Shown in pieces: positions 1 to 5,472 of a DNA stretch of 6,051 nucleotides; within the stretch, counting starts at the first letter, position 1, and each line of letters starts with the position of its first letter. This DNA comes from an uncultured Clostridium sp. Its GTDB lineage: Bacteria > Bacillota > Clostridia > Lachnospirales > Lachnospiraceae. A program made the translations under genes and the position numbers. The stretch lies in contig URUX01000150.1 in the NCBI GenBank assembly GCA_900551135.1, positions 1-6,051 of the forward strand. The letters are read 5' to 3'. Below the pieces are notes generated by a model that had not been told where the DNA came from, did not search any database, and worked only from the letters and a program-made list of their open reading frames with translations.

Positions 1-73
1 TGAATTTTAATAAAACATTGCCGTTGTCTAACTGATATACATCTTTGGTTTTACCTTCGTATACTTTCTTCAT
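1..73 (-). CDS. purC: SAICAR synthetase (PurC), N-terminal fragment
   Basis: Only the first 24 codons lie in the window; the gene runs off the left edge. The minus strand reads MKKVYEGKTKDVYQLDNG and then NVLLKF. The YEGKTKDVY segment matches the nucleotide-binding beta-hairpin that opens phosphoribosylaminoimidazole-succinocarboxamide synthases. The start is well supported: ATG at 73-71 is preceded by GGAGGT at 83-78 with a 4-base gap. PurC joins aspartate to CAIR using ATP in de novo purine synthesis, in the cytoplasm. The gene lies downstream of icd on the same strand but behind a terminator, so it probably has its own promoter. The identification rests on a short N-terminus I recognise from clostridial PurC proteins; the catalytic part is not visible. 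Confidence 0.83.
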   Translation of the reverse strand, partial: MKKVYEGKTKDVYQLDNGNVLLKF

Positions 74-278
74 ATTGACCTCCGCATAAAAGTTTCTAAA
101 CTTAAGTACAGGTGTAGTGTAGCACAAAATGAAACAGAATACTATATATTTATTTTGATAAAATTATTCTGGAAAAAGCCATATATATTCGTCATATTTC
201 ATAAAAGCTATAGCAGTTCTATCTTTTTATAATTGAGTTTAACAATACTTTATTAGTGAAACTTATTAATAAAAGGGC
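74..278 (-). other. AT-rich non-coding leader upstream of purC
   Basis: This is the 5' side of purC on the minus strand, between the icd terminator and the purC start. It is strikingly AT-rich and holds no credible open frame on either strand. The only firm signal is the GGAGGT ribosome binding site at 78-83. I could not find a -35/-10 pair with good matches and 16-18 base spacing, although several TATA-like stretches on the minus strand (for example around 140-148 and 180-188) could serve as a -10. I see no PurR-box palindrome and no recognisable purine riboswitch core. A purC promoter is expected here on context only. Confidence 0.5.
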
Positions 279-317
279 AAAAAACTGCCCCATAAAGAGG
301 ATATCCTTATGGGACAG
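268..317 (-). terminator. Rho-independent terminator of icd, with two overlapping hairpins
   Basis: Read on the minus strand after the icd stop, bases 317-307 pair with 295-285 (11 positions with one C/A mismatch at 288/314) around an 11-base loop, followed at once by six T residues (284-279). A second hairpin overlaps the first: 290-286 (GGGCA) pairs with 279-275 (TGCCC) around a 6-base loop that contains most of the T-run, and is followed by TTTTATT (274-268). Both have the stem-plus-U-tract form of intrinsic terminators, and they cannot form together because they share 286-290. The position, 30 bases after the icd stop, fits icd termination. On the plus strand the larger stem is followed by TTCG and then five T (324-328), a weak mirror signal with no plus-strand gene to serve. 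Confidence 0.8.
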
Positions 318-347
318 TTCGTGTTTTTACGGAAGATGCCGGACTGG

Positions 348-1547
348 CTATTGCAACCGGGAGGCAATGGCTTTGATAAACTGTTCACTGTTTAATACAG
401 TTGGGTGTTCCAGCGTGGTAATGAGAGCCAGATCTTTTGTCATGGATCCGCTTTCAATGGTGTCCAGAGTAGCCTGCTCCAGCCTATCTGCAAATGCAGC
501 CAGTTCTTTATTGCCGTCTAATTCACCTCGTTTTCTCAGAGCGCCGGACCATGCGAAGATGGTGGCAACGGAGTTGGTGGAAGTTTCCTCACCGGCCAGG
601 TGCTTATAGTAATGGCGCTGTACCGTACCATGAGCAGCCTCGTACTCATAGTAGCCTTCGGGGGATACCAGTACAGAGGTCATCATTGCCAGAGAACCAA
701 AGGCGGAGGAAATCATATCGCTCATTACATCGCCGTCATAATTTTTGCAGGCCCAGATGTAGCCGCCATCGGATTTCATGACACGGGCTACTGCATCGTC
801 AATCAGGGTATAAAAGTAGGTAATGCCGGCTTCCTGAAATTTCTGTGCGTATTCAGCGTCGAAAATTTCCTGGAAAATGTCTTTAAAGGTGTGATCATAT
901 TTTTTGGAGATGGTGTCTTTGGTGGCAAACCACAGATCCTGTCTGACATCTAAAGCATAGTTGAAGCAGCTTCTGGCGAAACTTTCGATAGAAGCGGAAA
1001 CGTTGTGCATACCCTGAATAATGCCGGGGCCGTCAAATTCATGGATGGTTTCCTTTATCTGGGAGCCGTCTGCAGCCGTATAAACCAGTTCTGCGGTTCC
1101 TGCGCCCGGAACCTTGATTTCTACGCTTTTATACACATCGCCATAAGCATGTCTTGCAATGGTAATAGGCTTTTTCCAGTTCTTAACACAGGGCTCAATT
1201 CCCTTTACGACAATAGGGCTGCGGAATACGGTACCGTCCAGAATGGCCCGAATGGTTCCGTTGGGACTCTTCCACATCTCTTTTAAGCTGTATTCCTTTA
1301 CTCTGGCAGCATTGGGAGTAATGGTTGCGCATTTTACTGCAACGCCGTATTTTTTGGTAGCCAGTGCAGAGTCAATGGTTACCTGGTCATTGGTAGCGTC
1401 TCTGTTTTCCAGTCCTAAATCGTAATACTCAGTTTTTAAATCAATAAAAGGAAGCAAAAGTTCGTCTTTGATCATCTTCCAGAGGATTCTTGTCATTTCG
1501 TCCCCGTCCATTTCCACAAGGGGAGTAGTCATTTTAATTTTTTCCAT
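348..1547 (-). CDS. icd: NADP-dependent isocitrate dehydrogenase, eukaryote-like homodimeric type
   Basis: A complete 399-residue cytoplasmic enzyme that oxidatively decarboxylates isocitrate to 2-oxoglutarate, making NADPH. Length and sequence fit the subfamily that includes human IDH1 rather than the E. coli Icd type. Visible marks: VEMDGDEMTR (11-20), LENRDATNDQVT (46-57), CATITP (73-78), the substrate segment MWKSPNGTIR with Ser94, Asn96 and Arg100, Arg109, RHAYGD with Arg132 (132-137) and Tyr139, Lys210, the metal-site acids Asp250, Asp273 and Asp277 (CKNYDGDVMSD), and AAHGTVQRH (304-312). Arg311, His312 and Asn325 correspond to the residues that bind the NADP phosphate side in IDH1, so NADP use is expected. 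All catalytic positions I can align are intact. The start is chosen by AGGAGG at 1559-1554, 6 bases from the ATG; the stop is TAG. It stands alone, divergent from tepA and closed by a terminator. In a fermentative anaerobe the likely job is 2-oxoglutarate for glutamate synthesis in an incomplete TCA cycle (inference). Confidence 0.96.
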   Translation of the reverse strand: MEKIKMTTPLVEMDGDEMTRILWKMIKDELLLPFIDLKTEYYDLGLENRDATNDQVTIDSALATKKYGVAVKCATITPNAARVKEYSLKEMWKSPNGTIRAILDGTVFRSPIVVKGIEPCVKNWKKPITIARHAYGDVYKSVEIKVPGAGTAELVYTAADGSQIKETIHEFDGPGIIQGMHNVSASIESFARSCFNYALDVRQDLWFATKDTISKKYDHTFKDIFQEIFDAEYAQKFQEAGITYFYTLIDDAVARVMKSDGGYIWACKNYDGDVMSDMISSAFGSLAMMTSVLVSPEGYYEYEAAHGTVQRHYYKHLAGEETSTNSVATIFAWSGALRKRGELDGNKELAAFADRLEQATLDTIESGSMTKDLALITTLEHPTVLNSEQFIKAIASRLQ

Positions 1548-1738
1548 GTAAAGCCTCCTGCATTGTAATGGATCTTACACTGTTAAAGTCCAAAATCCTG
1601 TTTTCAAATATCTTACTACAAAAAAGAAAAAAAGTACAGAAAACCGGCTGAATAATTACAAAAATATCGTACAGACTAATACAAAGGAAGCAGCAGCCGT
1701 TGACAATATGAAGAGAATAAGGGAGCAGGGAAACGATT
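1548..1738. promoter_or_regulatory. Divergent intergenic region between icd and tepA
   Basis: These 191 bases separate two genes transcribed away from each other, so both promoters should be here. On the minus strand the best pair I see is TTGTAA (1661-1656) and TGTACT (1638-1633) with a 17-base spacer, each matching four of six consensus positions; it would give an icd leader of roughly 80 bases carrying a pyrimidine-rich tract (1632-1619). The icd ribosome binding site is at 1559-1554. For tepA I find no convincing pair: TTACAA (1656-1661) with TAATAC (1677-1682) has only a 15-base spacer. The tepA ribosome binding site is weak (AGGG at 1727-1730). The promoter positions are tentative. Confidence 0.4.
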
Positions 1739-2431
1739 ATGAGCAAGTTTGAAGCAGAAAAAGAGAAAACAGAACTGGAAGAAAAAGAAAATGAAATGAT
1801 GAAAGAGTATGGGCAGATGAGTCTGGAAAAGAATCAAAGACGCCATAAGATTCATTTATTATCCATTATCGGAGAGGTTGAAGGCCATGAAAATCTGTCT
1901 GGAAACAGCAAGGCTACAAAGTATGACCATGTTCTCCCAAAGCTTGCAGAAATTGAAGACGACAAAGAGGTAGAAGGACTGCTGGTGCTTTTAAACACCT
2001 CTGGCGGAGATGTAGATGCAGGACTTGCCATTGCAGAAATGATTGCTTCGCTTAGCATTCCTACGGTATCTCTGGTGCTGGGAGGAAGCCATTCCATTGG
2101 GGTGCCCCTGGCAGTAGCATCGGATTATTCGTTTATTGTTCCCACAGGCACTATGATGATCCATCCGGTACGAATGAGCGGAATGGTAATAGGGGCAGCT
2201 CAGACGTATGAATACTTTGAAATGATTCAGGATCGGATTTTAAGCTTTGTATCTGCCCACTCACGCATTGGTTACGATAAGCTTATGCGGCTGATGCACA
2301 ATACAGAAATGCTGACCAGGGATTTGGGTACGGTTTTAGTGGGAGCCGAAACCGTGGAAGCAGGACTGATCGACCGGGTAGGCGGAATAAAAGAAGCCCT
2401 TCAGAAGCTTCATCAGATGATAGAGAGTTAA
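1739..2431 (+). CDS. tepA: TepA/YmfB-like ClpP-fold serine protease homologue
   Basis: A 230-residue protein of the ClpP/crotonase fold (peptidase family S14), closest by pattern to the TepA (YmfB) group of Firmicutes. Residues 80-100 hold the LLVLLNTSGGDVDAG strand-turn typical of ClpP. The presumed catalytic serine is Ser119 in GGSHSIGVP, the histidine is His142 in MMIHP, and Asp195 in LTRDLG is a good third member; the 23- and 53-residue spacings resemble ClpP. The C-terminus (AETVEAGLIDRVGG, 203-216) is the usual family ending. There is no signal peptide or membrane segment; the first 35 residues are very charged and probably helical, unlike processed ClpP. TepA was named for a proposed role in protein export in Bacillus, but its substrates are not well established, and a link to the ClpX or ClpC unfoldases is not implied. 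The start ATG has a weak AGGG site 8 bases upstream. The gene sits 107 bases before ftsK with no terminator between, as near spoIIIE in Bacillus. Confidence 0.88.
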   Translation: MSKFEAEKEKTELEEKENEMMKEYGQMSLEKNQRRHKIHLLSIIGEVEGHENLSGNSKATKYDHVLPKLAEIEDDKEVEGLLVLLNTSGGDVDAGLAIAEMIASLSIPTVSLVLGGSHSIGVPLAVASDYSFIVPTGTMMIHPVRMSGMVIGAAQTYEYFEMIQDRILSFVSAHSRIGYDKLMRLMHNTEMLTRDLGTVLVGAETVEAGLIDRVGGIKEALQKLHQMIES

Positions 2432-2450
2432 CAGGCAGATCACCACAGGC

Positions 2451-2479
2451 TTGAAAATTTGCGGAAACTTTTGTATACT
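2451..2479 (+). promoter_or_regulatory. Sigma-A-type promoter for ftsK
   Basis: TTGAAA (2451-2456) and TATACT (2474-2479) are separated by exactly 17 bases; each matches five or four of six consensus positions respectively, and the spacer is T-rich near the -10. Transcription would start near 2486, giving a leader of about 53 bases before the GTG start at 2539. This is the best promoter-like pair in the window. Because nothing terminator-like follows tepA, ftsK may be read both from here and by read-through. Confidence 0.65.
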
Positions 2480-2489
2480 ATCAACAATG

Positions 2490-2508
2490 GGCAATTTTCG
2501 TTTTTGCC
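2490..2508 (+). promoter_or_regulatory. Small stem-loop at the predicted 5' end of the ftsK transcript
   Basis: GGCAA (2490-2494) pairs with TTGCC (2504-2508) around a 9-base T-rich loop. It lies only a few bases after the predicted start of transcription. It is not followed by a T-run, so it is not an intrinsic terminator. A 5'-end stem of this kind can protect an mRNA, but that role here is only a guess. Confidence 0.35.
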
Positions 2509-2524
2509 TGATTAGGAAGATAGT

Positions 2525-2530
2525 AGGAGG
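2525..2530 (+). promoter_or_regulatory. Ribosome binding site fixing the GTG start of ftsK
   Basis: A perfect AGGAGG lies 8 bases before GTG at 2539-2541. There is no ATG in frame near the site, and the residues after the GTG (SETKKTKKT) lead straight into the N-terminal basic tail, so GTG is the best start. Confidence 0.85.
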
Positions 2531-2538
2531 CATATTTC

Positions 2539-5442
2539 GTGTCAGAAACGAAAAAAACTAAAAAAACACCACAGACCAGTAAAAGAAAGCCGGGACGTCC
2601 CAAAAAACAGCCGGAGCCCCAGTATGATGAGGGAGCAGAGGTCATCCGTGCCGAAGTCTTTATCATCAGTTCTTTTGTAGTCGCTGTGCTGCTGTTTTTA
2701 AGCAACTTTAATTTGTGCGGTGCAGTAGGACAGGTTTTGAAAAGCGCACAGCTGGGACTGTTTGGCAGCGTCGGATATCTGGTTCCCATCTTTTTATTTA
2801 TCGGAACCTGTTTTGCGCTTTCCAACCGTGGAAATGTGCGGGCAACCTTAAAGCTTTGCGCTGCAATTGGAGCAGCATTGATTTTATGCGGTTTGTTCCA
2901 GCTTCTGTTTGGAAGCAGGGATCTGGCAGCAGCAGGATTTTTAGAATATTATAAAGTATCTGCTGCAAGCGGGAAAGGCGGCGGACTGATAGGCGGCCTT
3001 TTTGCAGGCGGATTATCTGCCGTAGTAGGAACGGCCGGCGCATATGTAGTGCTGATTGCGCTGCTGATTATCTGCATTGTCTGCATTACGGAAAAATCTG
3101 TCATTAAAGCGATGAAAAATGGGGGCGATAAGGCGTACCATTATGCAAAAGAAGATATTGGAAGGCGGCGGGAAATTTACGCAGAAAAGCAGGAAGAAAA
3201 GCGGATTCGGAGAGAGCAAAAGGTGCGGGGCGTCGATTTGGATGCGACAAAGATTGATGATCCGGCGGATGTTCCGTTATGTACCGATGCCCCTATCCGT
3301 TCCATGTTTGAACCGGCTCCGGAGCCGCCCTCTTTAGAAGAACTGTTAAAACGGGCAGAGGCAGATAAAAAGGAGACCGAACAAAGAAAGGCAGAACAAA
3401 GAAAGACCGAACTGGAACAGACTCCGCAGTCCCATCCGGCAGATATATTTACCGGAAAGATTGATTATCCGGGAGCAAAAGAACCGGAACTGCCGCCTTT
3501 TGAAGAAGCTGGCGATATATCAGAGGAAGATGCGATTTCCTTTGTAGCGCCGAAAAATACCAGTACCTTAAACGAAATGGATCTTTTAGAGCAGACTGGA
3601 GCAGATTACCGAATTGATAAAGAACCTGTTCCATTTGAGGAAGATTCGGTTTCCAGTACCCTGATTATGGAAGAAGAGCCGGAGGTATTTGCCGAATCGT
3701 TCCAGGAACCGCTCCAGGAATCTGTCGGAGAAGTTTTGGAACCATCCGGTCAGACTTCTTCTGAACCACAGCCGGAGGCCTTTTCGGAGCCAATCCGGAA
3801 GGAGGATACGGTATACGTTCCGGAAGGAGAAAAACGGGTGGTTACGGCCACAGGAAAAGTCATTGAAAGCGAGACAGAACTTCTTCAAAAGAAATTGGAA
3901 AAGCGGAAAGAAGAGGTAAAAGAGGAGGGAAATACCCAGGCGGCAGTAGCGATGGAGGCCAGAGAGAAGATCGAGGAAGTCCATAAGGAATACATATTCC
4001 CTCCAACCAGCCTGTTAAAAAAAGGCAGTCAGAATACGTCATTTTCCGAACAGGAATATAAGGATACCGCCATTAAACTGCAGCAGACCCTGAGGGATTT
4101 TGGGGTGGGAGTGACAGTTACCAATATTAGCTGCGGTCCGTCCGTAACCCGCTACGAACTCCATCCGGAGCAGGGGGTTAAGGTAAGCAAAATCGTAGCC
4201 CTGGCCGATGATATCAAATTAAGCCTTGCGGCTGCGGACATCCGAATTGAAGCTCCGATTCCGGGAAAGTCGGCAGTGGGAATCGAGGTTCCAAACAAAG
4301 AAAACAATATTGTTTATTTAAGAGATCTGCTGGAATCGGAAGAATTTAAACGCCATTCCTCCCATCTGGCATTTGCCGTAGGAAAAGACATCGGAGGGCA
4401 GACAGTGGTTACAGATATTGCCAAGATGCCCCATCTGTTAATTGCAGGCGCAACCGGTTCCGGTAAATCGGTGTGTATCAATACCCTGATTATGAGCATT
4501 ATCTACAAGGCCAATCCGGATGACGTCAAGCTGATTATGGTTGACCCTAAGGTAGTAGAATTAAGTGTTTATAATGGAATCCCCCATCTCCTGATTCCAG
4601 TTGTCACAGATCCCAAAAAGGCATCCGGGGCATTAAACTGGGCAGTAGCGGAGATGACAGACCGATACAAAAAATTTGCAGAATGCGGCGTCCGGGATTT
4701 GAAAGGATATAATGCCAGGGTAGAAACTATTCAGGATATTGAAGATGAGAAGAAACCGAAAAAAATGCCGCAGATTGTGATTATTGTTGATGAGCTGGCA
4801 GACCTTATGATGGTGGCTCCGGGGGAAGTGGAAGATTCCATCTGCCGCCTGGCACAGCTTGCCCGTGCAGCAGGAATCCATCTGGTAATCGCAACCCAGA
4901 GACCTTCTGTAAACGTTATTACTGGTCTGATTAAGGCTAATGTGCCGTCCAGAATTGCATTTGCTGTATCTTCCGGCGTAGACTCCAGAACCATTATTGA
5001 TATGAATGGAGCAGAAAAGCTGCTGGGAAAGGGAGACATGCTGTTTTATCCTTCTGGCATGCCGAAGCCCCAGCGCGTTCAGGGCGCGTTTGTATCGGAC
5101 AGCGAGGTGGCAAAGGTGGTAGAATTTTTAAGCCGGCAGGAGCTGGGCACACCATACAGTCCGGACATAGAGCAGCAGATTGCCAAAGGCCCCCAGGGAA
5201 CTGCGGCAGGCGGAGACAACCGGGATGAGTATTTTGTCCAGGCGGCAAAATTCATCATAGAAAAAGACAAGGCTTCTATCGGAATGCTGCAGAGAGTATT
5301 TAAAATCGGCTTTAACAGGGCTGCCCGTATTATGGATCAGCTGGCAGAAGCCGGAGTGGTAGGAGAAGAGGAAGGAACAAAACCGCGTAAGGTTCTTATG
5401 TCGATGGAGCAGTTTGAAGAACTTATGGAACTGGGCGGTTAA
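2539..5442 (+). CDS. ftsK: DNA translocase FtsK/SpoIIIE
   Basis: A 967-residue septal DNA pump that moves chromosome DNA during division, and into the forespore in spore formers. Order of parts: a basic N-terminal tail (1-30) with an AT-hook-like KRKPGRPKK (15-23); four likely membrane helices (about 37-57, 74-95, 104-124 and 166-184, with a Gly-rich stretch at 146-165 before the last); a basic, coiled-coil-prone segment (205-230); a long linker rich in Glu, Pro and Gln to about 485; then the motor. The motor opens with YIFPPTSLL (485-493). It has Walker A GATGSGKS (637-644), MVDPK (667-671), Walker B VIIVDELADLM (747-757), and the ATQRPSVNVITG segment (785-796). The gamma winged helix (about 895-960), which reads DNA orientation sequences, contains FKIGFNRAARIMDQL (921-935). 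No key motif is missing. The protein is longer than B. subtilis SpoIIIE (787) and shorter than E. coli FtsK (1329), mostly through the linker. FtsK versus SpoIIIE use cannot be told from sequence. It sits 30 bases before fhs. Confidence 0.97.
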   Translation: MSETKKTKKTPQTSKRKPGRPKKQPEPQYDEGAEVIRAEVFIISSFVVAVLLFLSNFNLCGAVGQVLKSAQLGLFGSVGYLVPIFLFIGTCFALSNRGNVRATLKLCAAIGAALILCGLFQLLFGSRDLAAAGFLEYYKVSAASGKGGGLIGGLFAGGLSAVVGTAGAYVVLIALLIICIVCITEKSVIKAMKNGGDKAYHYAKEDIGRRREIYAEKQEEKRIRREQKVRGVDLDATKIDDPADVPLCTDAPIRSMFEPAPEPPSLEELLKRAEADKKETEQRKAEQRKTELEQTPQSHPADIFTGKIDYPGAKEPELPPFEEAGDISEEDAISFVAPKNTSTLNEMDLLEQTGADYRIDKEPVPFEEDSVSSTLIMEEEPEVFAESFQEPLQESVGEVLEPSGQTSSEPQPEAFSEPIRKEDTVYVPEGEKRVVTATGKVIESETELLQKKLEKRKEEVKEEGNTQAAVAMEAREKIEEVHKEYIFPPTSLLKKGSQNTSFSEQEYKDTAIKLQQTLRDFGVGVTVTNISCGPSVTRYELHPEQGVKVSKIVALADDIKLSLAAADIRIEAPIPGKSAVGIEVPNKENNIVYLRDLLESEEFKRHSSHLAFAVGKDIGGQTVVTDIAKMPHLLIAGATGSGKSVCINTLIMSIIYKANPDDVKLIMVDPKVVELSVYNGIPHLLIPVVTDPKKASGALNWAVAEMTDRYKKFAECGVRDLKGYNARVETIQDIEDEKKPKKMPQIVIIVDELADLMMVAPGEVEDSICRLAQLARAAGIHLVIATQRPSVNVITGLIKANVPSRIAFAVSSGVDSRTIIDMNGAEKLLGKGDMLFYPSGMPKPQRVQGAFVSDSEVAKVVEFLSRQELGTPYSPDIEQQIAKGPQGTAAGGDNRDEYFVQAAKFIIEKDKASIGMLQRVFKIGFNRAARIMDQLAEAGVVGEEEGTKPRKVLMSMEQFEELMELGG
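3376..3412 (+). repeat. 15-base tandem repeat inside the FtsK linker
   Basis: Two adjacent 15-base units (3376-3390 and 3391-3405) share the 12 bases GAACAAAGAAAG, and a third partial unit (ACCGAAC) follows at 3406-3412. The unit is in frame and encodes the pentapeptide EQRKA/EQRKT twice (about residues 281-290), so gain or loss of a unit would keep the frame. It lies in a charged, probably helical part of the disordered linker. Confidence 0.75.
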
Positions 5443-5472
5443 GTAGCAAATAAACACACAGGAGGATGAAGG
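5443..5472 (+). promoter_or_regulatory. Short ftsK-fhs spacer with the fhs ribosome binding site
   Basis: The spacer is 30 bases long. It holds AGGAGG (5460-5465), 7 bases before the fhs ATG at 5473. An ATG at 5466-5468 follows the same AGGAGG with no gap and is out of frame with fhs, so it is not the start. There is no hairpin or T-run and no room for a full promoter with leader, which points to co-transcription with ftsK unless a promoter lies inside the 3' end of ftsK. Confidence 0.7.

Noticed and set aside
207..214. Short palindromes GCTATAGC (207-214) and TTATTAATAA (263-272) as operators
   Set aside because: Palindromes of this size are expected by chance in such AT-rich sequence, and no promoter could be placed beside them.
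256..609. Plus-strand open frame of 117 codons starting in the terminator region
   Set aside because: It starts in the icd terminator region and then runs antisense to the well-supported icd; no ribosome binding site, and the Cys-rich, low-order product resembles no family.
1700..1705. Perfect TTGACA as a -35 element for tepA
   Set aside because: At 16-18 bases downstream lies GAGCAG-like sequence with no resemblance to a -10, and the tepA start is too near.
1721..1730. GGGAGCAGGG as an FtsK/SpoIIIE orientation (KOPS/SRS-like) site
   Set aside because: It does not match GGGNAGGG or GAGAAGGG, and a single near match in a window has no weight.
2490..2508. GGCAA/TTGCC hairpin as a tepA terminator
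   Set aside because: The stem is only five pairs, it is not followed by a T-run, and it lies after the predicted ftsK promoter.
3586..3984. Minus-strand open frame of 132 codons within ftsK
   Set aside because: It is antisense to the ftsK linker; the Leu/Phe/Arg-rich product is what Glu/Lys-rich codons give when read backwards, and there is no initiation signal.
5466..5468. Alternative ATG start for fhs
   Set aside because: It is out of frame with fhs and leaves no gap after AGGAGG; the ATG at 5473 has correct spacing and the family N-terminus.
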